Made by a program: the position numbers and the translations under genes | In this document: piece by piece, positions 27,306-36,556 of the stretch | Numbering within the stretch: position 1 is the first letter of the stretch | How the letters are laid out: each line of letters opens with the position of its first letter | The notes under the pieces: model-generated | What the model was told of the DNA's origin: nothing | The model's input: the letters and a program-made list of their open reading frames with translations, nothing else | Database searches by the model: none | DNA from: Jeotgalibaca sp. MA1X17-3 | Lineage (GTDB): Bacteria > Bacillota > Bacilli > Lactobacillales > Aerococcaceae | Assembly (NCBI RefSeq): GCF_021513155.1 | Contig: NZ_CP090983.1 | Coordinates: forward strand, 2,264,501-2,328,500 | Direction: 5' to 3' | DNA: 64,000 nt

Positions 27306-27620
27306 ATGGAAGCACTATTGAAACGCATCAATCAACTAGCTAAAAAATCTAAGTCATCTGAAGGGTTAACAGAAGATGAAAAAGTAGAACAAAAAAAACT
27401 TCGGGAAGAATACATAAAAGGGTTTCGTGGTTCTCTAAATGAAATTCTTCTAAATTCTACTGTCTATGATCCTGAAGGAACTGACGTTACTCCAGAAAAA
27501 CTAAAAAGAGCACAAGAAGAAATGCATATAAAAAATGCGCAAAAAACATTTTCAGACAAAAATATAACATTTCTAAATCCCCATGATACCGGTCAAGAAG
27601 ACGAAAAAGAGCAAGAATAA
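27306..27620 (+). CDS. DUF896 (YnzC-like) protein with extended C-terminus
   Basis: The first 75 residues match the DUF896 family: LLKRINQLAKKSK, LTEDEKVEQKKLREEYIKGFRGSL and a long amphipathic helix. In Bacillus the paralog YnzC is SOS-induced; the molecular function is unknown. Here the protein has 104 residues rather than the usual 70-80, with an additional acidic tail ending DTGQEDEKEQE. It is monocistronic, followed by a bidirectional terminator. The start follows GAAGGGAATGG. Confidence 0.88.
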   Translation: MEALLKRINQLAKKSKSSEGLTEDEKVEQKKLREEYIKGFRGSLNEILLNSTVYDPEGTDVTPEKLKRAQEEMHIKNAQKTFSDKNITFLNPHDTGQEDEKEQE

Positions 27621-27625
27621 AAATA

Positions 27626-27680
27626 AATAGGACTCTCCCTCTTTTGGAATATATTCCAAAAGAGGGAGAGTCCTATTTTT
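27626..27680. terminator. Bidirectional terminator between DUF896 and ridA genes
   Basis: A very long perfect stem of about 24 bp (ATAGGACTCTCCCTCTTTTG paired with its complement around AATATATT) with A and T runs on the two sides, between convergent genes. Confidence 0.95.
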
Positions 27681-27690
27681 GTAGTGTTAT

Positions 27691-28077
27691 TTATGCTTTT
27701 ACAGCAATGGATTCAATTTCTACTAAAGCTCCCATGGGTAAGGCTGCTACTTGAAAAGCGGCACGAGCAGGATATGGTTCTGAAAAGTATTCTGCGTAAA
27801 CTTCGTTCATTTCAGAAAAATGGTTGATATCACTTAATAAAACAGTCGTCTTTACTACTTGTTTCATCGTCATATTATTTTCTTCTAAAATAAATTTTAT
27901 ATTTTGTAGAGCTTGATGTGTTTGTTCAGCTATAGTGTTTCCAGTTATCTTGCCTTCTTTGCGATCCACAGGTATTTGACCTGACAAATAGAGTGTATTT
28001 CCAATCTCAATGGCTTGCGAATAAGGTCCAATAGCTGCAGGTGCTTTTTGAGAGACAATTTCTTTTTTTAGATTCAT
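27691..28077 (-). CDS. ridA: RidA family enamine/imine deaminase
   Basis: RidA hydrolyses reactive enamine/imine intermediates released by PLP enzymes such as threonine dehydratase. The 128-residue trimer-forming protein has the family landmarks APAAIGPYSQAI, LYLSGQIPVD, the catalytic-pocket Arg in YPARAAFQVAALPMGALVEIE, and ends in ESIAVKA. Length and motifs are canonical. It stands alone, with a terminator downstream shared with DUF896 and about 200 bp of intergenic sequence before proS. Confidence 0.95.
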   Translation of the reverse strand: MNLKKEIVSQKAPAAIGPYSQAIEIGNTLYLSGQIPVDRKEGKITGNTIAEQTHQALQNIKFILEENNMTMKQVVKTTVLLSDINHFSEMNEVYAEYFSEPYPARAAFQVAALPMGALVEIESIAVKA

Positions 28078-28224
28078 ATTATTTCTGTCCTTTCAGTTTT
28101 AGATTTTTTATAGGTTACAACGTGCATTTCTCTTTTATTATAACCTAACTGTTTCTGAATAGCTGATTCACTAAAAAATTTTTAAACATTCCTGCTTTTA
28201 AATACGTCCTAAAAGGTTCAAAAG

Positions 28225-28265
28225 AAAAAACCTACCAGAGAGTTTTAAACTCCTCAGTAGGTTTC
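28225..28265 (-). terminator. Terminator of proS
   Basis: On the minus strand AACCTACTGAGGAGTTT pairs with AAACTCTCTGGTAGGTT and is followed by a T-rich run. It lies just past the proS stop codon. Confidence 0.85.
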
Positions 28266-28277
28266 AACATTCAGATT

Positions 28278-29717
28278 TTAGTAAGCGCGAGCTAACCAAA
28301 CAGTATGCATAGCCGGTTTGCCACTTACTATACAAATTTCTTTTTCCACAGGTGGATCAAAAGGAATATTTCGTGTAGTAAAACCAGTTTCTTCTTTAAT
28401 TCTTTCTTCTGTTTCTGGATCGCCATCCCAACCTGCCAAGACAAATCCTGGGACTTCGCCTTCTTCACGTTTGGTTTCGATATGTTCTTTTAATTCATCT
28501 AGTGTATTGATATGAGTATATTCATGTTGCTTACGATTCTCACGAGCTGTTTCTAACAAACGAGTTTGCATCGTATCTAACGCATTTGGGATATAAGCTG
28601 CAATTTCTTCTAAGGAAATCGCCTCTTTATCTTCTAAGTCACGCATTTTAATCATCACTTGATTATTTTTCAAATCACGTGGACCAAATTCAACTCTCAT
28701 TGGAACTCCACGCAATTCCCATTCGTTAAATTTAAACCCAGGTGAGTTATCAGAATCATCAATGGATACACGAATGTCTTTTTCTTTCAATTCTGATTCA
28801 AGCGTTTCTAAATATTCCATAATTTCAGGATTTTTCTTCCACGGTCCAACTGGAACGAGTACTACTTGTTTTGCAGCAACTTTTGGAGGAAGCACCAAAC
28901 CTTTTTCATCTCCATGAACCATGATGGTTGCCCCAATCAAACGAGTGGATACTCCCCATGAAGTCGTATGTGCATAAACGTGTTCGTTATCGCGATTTAA
29001 ATATTTGATATCAAATGCTTCCGCAAATTTTGTCCCCATGTAATGAGAGGTGCCTGCTTGAACCGCTTTTCCATCTTTCATCATAGCTTCTACTGAGTAG
29101 GTATCTACTGCACCTGCAAAACGTTCGGAAGGTGTTTTTTGACCATCATAAATAGGAATTGCTAATAGACTTTCAATTACTTCTTTATACATACTCAACA
29201 TACGCATCGTTCGTTCCCGAGCAGATGCTTCATCTTCATGAGCAGTATGACCTTCTTGCCATAAAAATTCAGAAGTACGTAAGAAAGGTAGTGTTTTCTT
29301 CTCCCACCGGAAAACGTTCGCCCATTGGTTAATTTGATAAGGTAAGTCACGATAGGAATTGATCCAATCACTGAAGGCAGTTCCAATCATCGTTTCAGAA
29401 GTCGGACGTAAAGCCAAACGCTCTTCCAATATTTCACCAGCTGCTTCGGTTACCCAAGGAAGTTCTGGACTAAATCCTTCAATATGATCTTTTTCTTTCG
29501 TAAAGAAGCTCTCTGGAATCAACATCGGGAAATAAGCATTACGAATCCCTTCTTTTTTAAACCGAGCATTAAATTCATCTTGAATATGCTCCCAAATCTC
29601 GTATCCATCCGGTTTGAAAATAATACAGCCTCTTACTGGTGAATAGTCCATTAAATCTGCTTGCTTAATTGTTTGGATATACCATCCTGAAAAATCTTCT
29701 TTTTGTAAATTAGACAT
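28278..29717 (-). CDS. proS: Prolyl-tRNA synthetase, short (archaeal/eukaryote-like) form
   Basis: ProRS charges tRNA-Pro. The 479-residue enzyme lacks the inserted editing domain of the long bacterial type and carries class II motifs: LALRPTSE, FRWEKKTLPFLRTSEFLWQEGHTAH, and GTSHYMGTKFAEAFDI, followed by an anticodon-binding domain and the C-terminal extension ending in WLARAY that marks the ProS3 type. MSNLQKEDFSGWY at 29717 is the start, preceded by GAGAGGAAG; the longer frame runs into the leader. A T-box leader upstream shows control by uncharged tRNA-Pro. Confidence 0.95.
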   Translation of the reverse strand: MSNLQKEDFSGWYIQTIKQADLMDYSPVRGCIIFKPDGYEIWEHIQDEFNARFKKEGIRNAYFPMLIPESFFTKEKDHIEGFSPELPWVTEAAGEILEERLALRPTSETMIGTAFSDWINSYRDLPYQINQWANVFRWEKKTLPFLRTSEFLWQEGHTAHEDEASARERTMRMLSMYKEVIESLLAIPIYDGQKTPSERFAGAVDTYSVEAMMKDGKAVQAGTSHYMGTKFAEAFDIKYLNRDNEHVYAHTTSWGVSTRLIGATIMVHGDEKGLVLPPKVAAKQVVLVPVGPWKKNPEIMEYLETLESELKEKDIRVSIDDSDNSPGFKFNEWELRGVPMRVEFGPRDLKNNQVMIKMRDLEDKEAISLEEIAAYIPNALDTMQTRLLETARENRKQHEYTHINTLDELKEHIETKREEGEVPGFVLAGWDGDPETEERIKEETGFTTRNIPFDPPVEKEICIVSGKPAMHTVWLARAY

Positions 29718-29763
29718 GGTTATTCTTCCTCTCCACTTGCTTATTATATAAGATTTTAAAACA

Positions 29764-29809
29764 AAAAAATAAGCACACTCCATCCTTTTATAAAGGACGA
29801 AATCTACTT
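29764..29809 (-). terminator. T-box-controlled terminator of the proS leader
   Basis: On the minus strand an 18-bp stem, including G-U pairs, followed by ATTTTTTT. It overlaps the alternative antiterminator helix that contains the T-box sequence, so readthrough depends on tRNA binding. Confidence 0.85.
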
Positions 29810-30000
29810 GAATTCCGCGGTACCACCTTGATTGACTTTTCTAATGAAAGTCCCACTCTGTCTAGATAACGGCAGAACACCGGCGTCACACGGAATAAAT
29901 CCATTCAGGCAGGTTCCAAGCATGAGTGGGGGTTTTTCTTCCAGCCAAGGAAAAACTCTCTTTACCCTTTATGCAAGTACTAATCCTTTTGATATGCATT
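29764..30000 (-). promoter_or_regulatory. T-box leader controlling proS
   Basis: The minus strand carries the hallmark AAGGTGGTACCGCGG (about 29829-29815) just before the terminator. Upstream lie an AGTA element and several stems consistent with Stem I. A candidate specifier in GGAACCTGCC would be the proline codon CCU. I assign it because proS follows, not from a folded structure. Uncharged tRNA-Pro should stabilise the antiterminator and allow proS transcription. Confidence 0.9.
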
Positions 30001-30003
30001 CTT

Positions 30004-30032
30004 ATTGTAAGGGAACCCCTCTTAAAATTCAA
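30004..30032 (-). promoter_or_regulatory. Promoter of the T-box-proS unit
   Basis: On the minus strand TTGAAT (30032-30027), a 17-bp spacer and TACAAT (30009-30004). The -35 box lies inside the last codons of the upstream RimJ-like gene. Confidence 0.72.
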
Positions 30033-30585
30033 TGCTTGTTTCTTTATTTTGCTTTCTTTGAACGTACTCTTCTTTTAAAATTCCATAATAAGCCATATCA
30101 ACGCGATTCCCTTTATGAATGTAATGACTTCTTAGAACACCCTCTCGTTGCATTCCCAAACGAGTCATCACGTTAGCAGAAGCAGGATTTTGCAAGTCAT
30201 GCATCGCAAATACTTTTTCCAACTCTAAGGTTTCAAAAGCTAGTTTTAGTAAAGCAGTTGCTGCTTCGTTCATATAGCCTTTTCCCCAGAATTTCTTATT
30301 TAATGTATAGCCTAACTCGGCAATTTGATCTTCTTTCACAATTCGAAGATCAATCGTTCCAATCATTTTATTTATTTCTTTCTGCTCGATAGCGAATCTT
30401 CCTGTTGGAGCTGCCATAAAATAGTGAGCAATAGCATTTTCCGTTTCTTCTATACTTTTATGTTTTTCAAATACATGAAGAACCGTTTCTTCATCAGAAG
30501 CATATTCGAACATATCTGCGGCATCTTCCATGGTTACCGGACGTAAAATAATACGTTTACAATCTATCCGACAATTTTTCACCAT
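30022..30585 (-). CDS. RimJ/RimL-like GNAT N-acetyltransferase
   Basis: A 187-residue GNAT protein of the RimJ/RimL type: RIILRPVTMEDAADMFEYASDEE at the N-terminus, GYTLNKKFWGKGYMNEAATALL (acetyl-CoA loop) and MTRLGMQREGVLRSHYI near the end. Such enzymes acetylate ribosomal protein N-termini or small molecules; which applies here is unknown. It lies between the proS leader and a PH-like gene, with about 30 bp to the latter, so the two may be co-transcribed. Confidence 0.88.
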   Translation of the reverse strand: MVKNCRIDCKRIILRPVTMEDAADMFEYASDEETVLHVFEKHKSIEETENAIAHYFMAAPTGRFAIEQKEINKMIGTIDLRIVKEDQIAELGYTLNKKFWGKGYMNEAATALLKLAFETLELEKVFAMHDLQNPASANVMTRLGMQREGVLRSHYIHKGNRVDMAYYGILKEEYVQRKQNKETSIEF

Positions 30586-30618
30586 TTCTATTTGTATATC
30601 TATATTATTTCTTCCTTT

Positions 30619-31050
30619 CTAAACGCTTTGTAATCTCTTCAAAACATTTTCTAGATGATTTTTGTGCCAGGCCATTCCAATCGAAGTTTTACTTAATTTC
30701 AAAGGTACTTCTTCTCCTTTTTCACCAAAAAGAGTTATTGTATACATTAAGATACCATTTTTGATATGAACGCTTTTGATTTCTTCAAAAGGAAGTAAGA
30801 TAGGCTCTATTTTTCGATTGATTTTACCAGAGAGCTTATTTAATTGAATGAGAACTATTTGTTTCTCATCCAAGCACATCGCAAAATAGTCACCCTTTAC
30901 TAATTGAGTATACGCTCCAAATAGAAAGAACTGTCCTGCTGAAGGCATGATCTGAGCATAAACGATTGTATCTTTTGTAAAAGAATTCAATAGTCCTTTC
31001 TCTTGTAAATATTCCTTTATATCCTCTTCTTTTAAAACAAGTCCCATCAT
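30619..31050 (-). CDS. PH-domain-like protein of unknown function
   Basis: A 143-residue soluble protein rich in beta strands (YAQIMPSAGQFFLFGAYTQLVKGDYFAMCLDEKQIVLIQLN, then ILLPFEEIKSVHIKNGILMYTITLF) and a final amphipathic helix, a pattern like bacterial pleckstrin-homology-type domains. No catalytic motif is visible. The start is ATG 31050 or 31047, after GAAGAGG. It precedes the RimJ-like gene on the same strand. Fold assignment is an impression from the strand pattern. Confidence 0.6.
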   Translation of the reverse strand: MMGLVLKEEDIKEYLQEKGLLNSFTKDTIVYAQIMPSAGQFFLFGAYTQLVKGDYFAMCLDEKQIVLIQLNKLSGKINRKIEPILLPFEEIKSVHIKNGILMYTITLFGEKGEEVPLKLSKTSIGMAWHKNHLENVLKRLQSV

Positions 31051-31230
31051 AAACACCTCTTCCTTTATCCTTGTTTTCAGTTTACTAAATTTTGCTTGGA
31101 AATGCTAAGAATCGCATCAATTCCTTTTACAGACAGAAATACGAACAAAACTTTCTTTTCAACGTGCTCTACGATAGAATGAAGAGAGAAGAATAACTCG
31201 TTTGGTCAAAATGAAAAGGAGATGGTAATC

Positions 31231-31662
31231 ATGTTTGGAGAATATCACAATTTATTAGTTCCCGTTGATGGTTCAGAACAATCGAAACATTCCTTTAAAA
31301 AAGCACTAGCAATTGCAAAACGAAATGATGCCACGTTACACGTTCTTTATGTAGAAGACACTCGCAATGTTACAGTTCCTCGAGGACCTCTTGATGCATC
31401 TGATCCAGTAGATGAAGCGATTGATTCTACTTTTGTGGATGAATTAGTTTCATTAGGCGAAATGGAAGATGTACAAATGGAAAAAACACTCATACGAGGA
31501 AACCCGTTAAGTTCGATTGCATCTATTATCCCAGAAAAATTAGATATTGATCTAATTATCATCGGAGCAACCGGTAAAGGGGCGGTTACACGAGCTTTAG
31601 TGGGCTCTGTATCCAATCATGTCGTTCGAAATGCTACTTGCGATGTTTTAGTTGTTCGTTAA
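31231..31662 (+). CDS. Universal stress protein, UspA family
   Basis: A 143-residue single-domain UspA protein: NLLVPVDGSEQSKHSFKKAL at the N-terminus and the ATP-binding motif GATGKGAVTRALVGSVS with G-2x-G-9x-G(S/T) spacing near residue 115. These proteins bind ATP and help survival during starvation and stress. ATG 31231 is chosen because an earlier ATG at 31222 abuts the AAAGGAG site. Monocistronic, with a terminator. Confidence 0.93.
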   Translation: MFGEYHNLLVPVDGSEQSKHSFKKALAIAKRNDATLHVLYVEDTRNVTVPRGPLDASDPVDEAIDSTFVDELVSLGEMEDVQMEKTLIRGNPLSSIASIIPEKLDIDLIIIGATGKGAVTRALVGSVSNHVVRNATCDVLVVR

Positions 31663-31675
31663 TATTGTATATAAA

Positions 31676-31721
31676 TAGAGTTGAGATGAAGGTTCCATTC
31701 CTTTTCTCCACTCTATTTTTT
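31676..31721 (+). terminator. Terminator of the uspA-like gene
   Basis: TAGAGT-GAG-AAGG pairs with CCTT-CTC-ACTCTA and is followed by six T. It lies between the convergent UspA and lipoprotein genes. Confidence 0.8.
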
Positions 31722-31723
31722 CG

Positions 31724-32587
31724 TTATAGATCATTTTCTTCCTCCAAATCCAACCAAGCACCATCAAAAAATTGGATCGTATAGGGGCCTTCAGAAGGTA
31801 CATCATAATAAATAATATCGGTAAAGCTTTCTCCTGGGAGAATTTCCTTTAACCAAAAATAACTATACCGCAAAGGTAAGTGACATTTTTGGCTATCCAA
31901 AGCAGAATAGTAATTCGGTGCCATGTAGGTACCCTTTGTCCCTTCATTTGCATAGAAGAGTTCTACTTTTAAAAGTTTTTCACCTAAAGGATTTAATTCA
32001 GGGTCTGCATCTACTACTTCTATATTCGTTATGGTAATGACTTCAACGATTTCATTTTCTTCATTACGGAATGTATGTTTTTCACCTTCATTTACAATTG
32101 CTGAAGGTTCTTCTACTTCTGGGTTTTTATTAGGAATAAACGTGACGGTTACATAACTCTTTGGATTAAGGGAATCTAAGTCAATTCCAGTTTGTCCATA
32201 TTTAACTGTTGAGTCTGTAGTAAAAGTAACTTTTGTTTCTACGCTAGGTCCCCGATAGGGAAAGTCAAATTGCCAAAGTTGATCAGTATTACGAAAATCA
32301 ATCGCTGTTCCTTCAATAATTGCTGTTACTTTGTCAAATCCTTCCGCTACCCCTTTCAAAGCATAGAAATTATTTTTATCTCCCTTTATTTGGTTTTTAT
32401 CATCTACTCCACTCAAAAAGGTGATGGTACGTTCTTCCATATTCTTTGTGCTTTTAACGGTTTCAGATAAAGAATCAGTACTAGTTATACTTGTGGAAGA
32501 TTCTTTCGATTCAGTGCTCTCTCCATTCGTACATGCTACTAGCACCATCATACTTATCCCTAGTAAAAGTAGAATTTTCTTTTTCAT
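31724..32587 (-). CDS. Secreted lipoprotein of unknown function
   Basis: A 287-residue protein with a clear lipoprotein signal: MKKKILLLLGISMMVLVAC, with the lipobox LVAC placing the lipidated Cys at residue 19. A Ser/Thr/Glu-rich linker (20-50) follows. The C-terminal half (about 150-287) is beta-rich and resembles immunoglobulin-like DUF4352-type domains of Gram-positive lipoproteins. No catalytic motif is recognised. It should be anchored on the outer face of the membrane. The partner or ligand is unknown. Confidence 0.75.
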   Translation of the reverse strand: MKKKILLLLGISMMVLVACTNGESTESKESSTSITSTDSLSETVKSTKNMEERTITFLSGVDDKNQIKGDKNNFYALKGVAEGFDKVTAIIEGTAIDFRNTDQLWQFDFPYRGPSVETKVTFTTDSTVKYGQTGIDLDSLNPKSYVTVTFIPNKNPEVEEPSAIVNEGEKHTFRNEENEIVEVITITNIEVVDADPELNPLGEKLLKVELFYANEGTKGTYMAPNYYSALDSQKCHLPLRYSYFWLKEILPGESFTDIIYYDVPSEGPYTIQFFDGAWLDLEEENDL

Positions 32588-32680
32588 ATCATCTTCTCCC
32601 TATTCAAACCCTGTTCATTTTCTCTTTCATTAATTTTAGCAAACTAACAGATGTTCTCCTAATGATTGAATTAGGTAGAC

Positions 32681-32962
32681 TTACTCTACTATTTTTTCAA
32701 AGATTTCAATTTCATATTCTTCTTCCATTTGTTCCATTACTTGCTCTAGTATTTTCCGTGCGAGTAAACCAGAACTATTTACTGCTGCTACTCCCACACA
32801 TCCTACATTCCATATTTCTTGTTGAGAAATCTCTGCAATACTTACATTATATTTTTGGTGCATCCTCTTTGAGATACTTTTCATTGTACTCCGCTTGTCT
32901 TTCAACGAATAGGAATCATAAATCGTAAAGGAAAGTTCCATATAAACGAGTGCCATCATCAT
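32681..32962 (-). CDS. DUF503 (YlxP-like) protein
   Basis: A 93-residue ferredoxin-fold-like small protein with the family pattern: ELSFTIYDSYSLKDKRSTMKSISKRMHQKYNVSIAEIS, then GCVGVAAVNSSGLLARKILEQVMEQMEE. In Bacillus, ylxP lies in the nusA-infB-rbfA cluster; here the gene stands alone. The function is unknown. The ATG could be 32962, 32959 or 32956 in a triple-Met start after AGAGGTGG. Confidence 0.85.
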   Translation of the reverse strand: MMMALVYMELSFTIYDSYSLKDKRSTMKSISKRMHQKYNVSIAEISQQEIWNVGCVGVAAVNSSGLLARKILEQVMEQMEEEYEIEIFEKIVE

Positions 32963-33114
32963 CCACCTCTCTTTTTTTATATATTTTCAAAAAAACAGTG
33001 TTTAAGATTGAATTTTTTAGTAATTCCTGTTACATTTTACTAGTAATGGAAATTCTTATACCTCATGTTAAAAACTAGATGAAACTTTTTTGAAAAAAGG
33101 AGGGAATCACAACT

Positions 33115-33711
33115 ATGAAGAATGAGCTCTTACAGTATAGCCATGATCTTCTCGAAGTAAAAATCATTCGTTGGGAAGAACTTCCTGATTTTGGTGTGTA
33201 CAGTGACCAAGTCTTATCTATTATTGAAAAAGAACTTTCTTTTTTAGATTTTGGACCGGACGAACGCATTATTACACCTGCCATGATTAACAATTACGTA
33301 AAGCTCAAACTAATTGAACGTCCTACCAAAAAAAAGTATGAAAAACATCAAATTGCTATGTTGATTGTCATTACTTTATTGAAACAAGTACTGCCTCTAA
33401 CAGATGTGAACAAAGGCATGGAGCTCCAAATCGCAATAAAAGGATTACAAGAAGCTTATGATTCTTTTTGTACGGAGTTAGAAAATTCATTTTACCTTCT
33501 GAATAATTGTATTGGAACAAAAGACGATTTTTCTTTTACGATGGAACATATTCATAAAGAAAATATAGCCTTAAAAATGATTACTTTATCATTGGCCTCT
33601 AAACTTTTAACCCAAAAAATTATTACGATGGAAGGAATTAATAAAAGAAAAGCACTTGAATTAGATTTAAATGATGGAACCAAAAAAGGAGAGAGTTCTT
33701 TTGAAGAATAA
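33115..33711 (+). CDS. DUF1836 protein
   Basis: A 198-residue protein of the DUF1836 family. The N-terminal part includes the conserved stretch ERIITPAMINNYVKLKLIERPTKKKYEKHQIAMLIVITLLKQVL, which looks like a MerR-like DNA-binding helix pattern, followed by a helical domain. The function is unknown; a regulatory role is suggested by that resemblance. It overlaps the degV start by about 11 bases, so the two are translationally coupled, a common pairing in lactic acid bacteria. AAAGGAGGG precedes the ATG. Confidence 0.88.
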   Translation: MKNELLQYSHDLLEVKIIRWEELPDFGVYSDQVLSIIEKELSFLDFGPDERIITPAMINNYVKLKLIERPTKKKYEKHQIAMLIVITLLKQVLPLTDVNKGMELQIAIKGLQEAYDSFCTELENSFYLLNNCIGTKDDFSFTMEHIHKENIALKMITLSLASKLLTQKIITMEGINKRKALELDLNDGTKKGESSFEE

Positions 33712-34561
33712 CCATATTGCCATACTAGCAGATTCTTGTAACGATATACCAGTAGAGTTAACCGAAAAATATAACATCTATACCATGCCGCTTCTTATTA
33801 ACTATAAGGATCGATCTTACAAAGATCGAGTAGATATTACTCCACAAGAGGTATATGACGGACTGAAAAAAGAAATTCCAAAAACCAGTCTACCCCTTCG
33901 AGGAGATATTGAAGCTCTTTTCGATCAAATAAAAGCAGATGGTCATACTCACGTAATTGTCTCCATCATTTCTAGTGGTTTAAGCGGAACGTATCAAGCA
34001 TTGGAATTATTTTCTCAAAGCAGAGAAGATTTAACCATTGAAGTAATCAATACTCTTGATATTGGGATTGGTTCTGGATTTGTTGCTCTTTATGCTGCTG
34101 AATTGTTAGAAAAAGGGCTAGACTTTGATACCATTGTCCAAAAAACACGAGCAGTTGTACCTAATTCTGGAGTCTATTTTGGTTTGAAAACACTGGAGTA
34201 CCTTATCAAAGGTGGACGGATTGGGAAAGTAGAAGGAATTCTAGGAAGTGCCTTTAAAATTAAACCCATCATCTCCTGCAACGCAGAAGGAATTTATGAT
34301 ACCGTCGCAAAAGTTCGGGGACGCAAACAAAATATTAATAAAATGATTGAAATGGTCCGCGAAAGAATTGGAACTCACAAAAACTATTATCTAGCTCTTT
34401 GTCATGGCGATGCCGAGGAAGAAATGCTCGAGATGAAAGTACAAATCGCTGATTTAGTAGAAGGCGCTAAAATCTATTCAGAAGGACAAATTTCTCCTGT
34501 ATTAGGTGTCCATACCGGTCCAGGTCTTTTAGGAATTGGCTTTTTAATTTTAGAAGATTAA
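33701..34561 (+). CDS. DegV family fatty-acid-binding protein
   Basis: DegV/FakB-type proteins bind fatty acids and present them to the kinase FakA. The protein of about 286 residues has the early IAILADSCNDIP, the middle SSGLSGTYQAL, the late EYLIKGGRIGKVEG and the C-terminal HTGPGLLGIGF, all family landmarks. TTG 33701 is taken as start because AAAGGAG stands at the right distance and the longer frame lies inside DUF1836. No fakA is seen in this window. Confidence 0.9.
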   Translation: MKNNHIAILADSCNDIPVELTEKYNIYTMPLLINYKDRSYKDRVDITPQEVYDGLKKEIPKTSLPLRGDIEALFDQIKADGHTHVIVSIISSGLSGTYQALELFSQSREDLTIEVINTLDIGIGSGFVALYAAELLEKGLDFDTIVQKTRAVVPNSGVYFGLKTLEYLIKGGRIGKVEGILGSAFKIKPIISCNAEGIYDTVAKVRGRKQNINKMIEMVRERIGTHKNYYLALCHGDAEEEMLEMKVQIADLVEGAKIYSEGQISPVLGVHTGPGLLGIGFLILED

Positions 34562-34608
34562 GGAAGAAAATGAATTCAAATTTCTTTAATAGGCAATAAC
34601 AAACAGAT

Positions 34609-34667
34609 AGCAGATGAATAAACCTCCCTGAAAATTTTCTCGGTACGGTTTATTAATCTGCTTTTTT
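34609..34667 (+). terminator. Terminator after degV
   Basis: GCAGAT-AATAAACC pairs with GGTTTATT-ATCTGC, followed by six T. It lies between the convergent degV and GGDEF-EAL genes. Confidence 0.88.
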
Positions 34668-34673
34668 GACCTA

Positions 34674-36556
34674 TTATAAAAAATGTGTAGTGTTAGATTC
34701 CTTTAGGAGTATCTTTTCAATTTCATGAGCCGGCATCGGTTTGTAGAAGTAATACCCTTGGAATAGCGTACACATGCGGTTCGTCAAAAATTCTAACTGT
34801 TCTTTTGTCTCGACTCCCTCCGCAATTGTTTCTAATCCTAAATCAGATGCTAATGAAATAATTGCTTTTACAATTGACTCACCTTTTACATTTTTACCAA
34901 TGTCTTGGACAAAGGACATATCAATCTTAACAGTATCAACTGGTAATTCTTTTAGTCTACTCAATGAAGAGTATTCTTTTCCAAAGTCATCGATTGATAA
35001 TAAAATCCCCATTTTTTTTAGTTGTTTAAATACTTCTTTCGACTTTTGATTAGAAACTGCCAGTACACTTTCTGTCACTTCTACCTCCAAATATTTAGGA
35101 GACATGAGAGTTTCCTTTAGGACATCTTCTATTTGTTTGATGATATGAGGATGCTCTAGTTGGTACACTGAAAAATTAACAGCAATCTTGCCAGGAGTTT
35201 GGCCCTCTCTTCCCAACTTTTCCATTGTCGACAAGCCGTTTCTAGTATCCACTTCCCTATTGGTACAATCAAACGAGTTTTTTCTGCTAATGGGATAAAA
35301 GTAGCAGGTGAAATATTCCCCCATACAGGATGATTCCATCGGAGTAAGACTTCCAATCCAACAATCTTATTTGTACTTCGACTCACTTGTGGTTGGTAAT
35401 GGAGAGCTAATTCATTGCGTTCCATTGCTTTATAAAGATCCTTTGTTAGGTCCAGGGTTGCCAACTCTTTATCTTTCAATTTGTTAGTAAAAATACAATA
35501 TTGATTTTTACCTAAACTTTTTGCATGGTCCATAGCTAGATTTGCATGTTTGATTAGCATTTCAATATCCTCTCCATCTGCTGGGTACTGTGAAACGCCC
35601 ATGCTACTGGTGATAAAGTACTCCTGATTTTTTAAAATAAATGGTTTTTTAAAATAATCAAATATTCGGGATACTTCGGATTCAAGTATCGTTTTGCTGG
35701 AACAATCAGTTAAACAGAGAATAAATTCATCTCCACCCAGATGATAAATCGAGTCTAGTTTTCCACCAACAGACACCAACCTCGAAGAAATTTGTTTTAA
35801 TAGTACATCTCCTTGTTTATGACCAAGTGTGTTTTTAATTAATTTAAAACCATCTACATTGACGAAAATCATACTCCATCCACTATTCTTCTGTACAAAG
35901 TGATTCCTCAACAAAGAACGATTTGGTAGTCCCGTCACATCATTATGGGAGGTTAAATACGTAATTTTTTTCTCATCATCTATCTGATTAATTCCGTTTG
36001 ATAAAATTTTTGCCATGCTGTGTAATAACTCAATGTTTTCATTTGTCCATTTTTTAATTTCTTTTACAGAGTCAATTCCTATAAATCCTTGCAGAGTTCC
36101 TTCCACTATGATAGGAACAGACACTACCGATTTTATTCCTTGTCTGCGAAGATCCTCTTGTTCCATAGATGCTTTTTTACTCATATCATCTACATTTTCA
36201 ATATACACAAGATTATTTGTTTGCAGTTGTTCTAACCACCAAGAGAACATAGTGAGAGGTACTTCTTCAAGTGTTTCTATTTGCGGAGTGATTCCATCAT
36301 TGCACCATTCATAAGAATAATTCATTGTTTCGTTCGAAAGGTTTAGCAGAAAAAGGTAGGTACGATCTACCATAAAAAAATTGCCTATCTTTTCTAATAA
36401 ATTTTGAACCTTTTCATCGAATGTTGCTTGATTGATATTCATGAAGTCAAAGGAGATATCGATAACTATTTTTTGAAAGGCGATGAGATTGTTTTTTTCT
36501 TCTTGTTCCACTAACCTTGTTCTTCGTTGATTGGACCCCATACAACCACTTCCCAT
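34674..36556 (-). pseudogene. GAF-GGDEF-EAL cyclic-di-GMP signalling protein with a frameshift
   Basis: The restored protein has about 627 residues: a GAF-like sensor (about 40-190, with SVVSVPIIVEGTLQGFIGIDSV), a GGDEF cyclase domain with intact LGGDEF, and an EAL phosphodiesterase domain (LHYQPQVS, then GLEVLLRW, DDFGKEYSSL, KIDMSFVQDI, AEGVET). The EAL motif reads EVL, a tolerated variant. One A is missing near 35210, in the middle of the EAL domain: WKSWE should continue REGQTPGKIAVNFS. Start is either 36556 or ATG 36541, which has the better spaced GGGAAGTGG. No membrane segment, so it is cytoplasmic. The break may be a sequence error. Confidence 0.88.
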
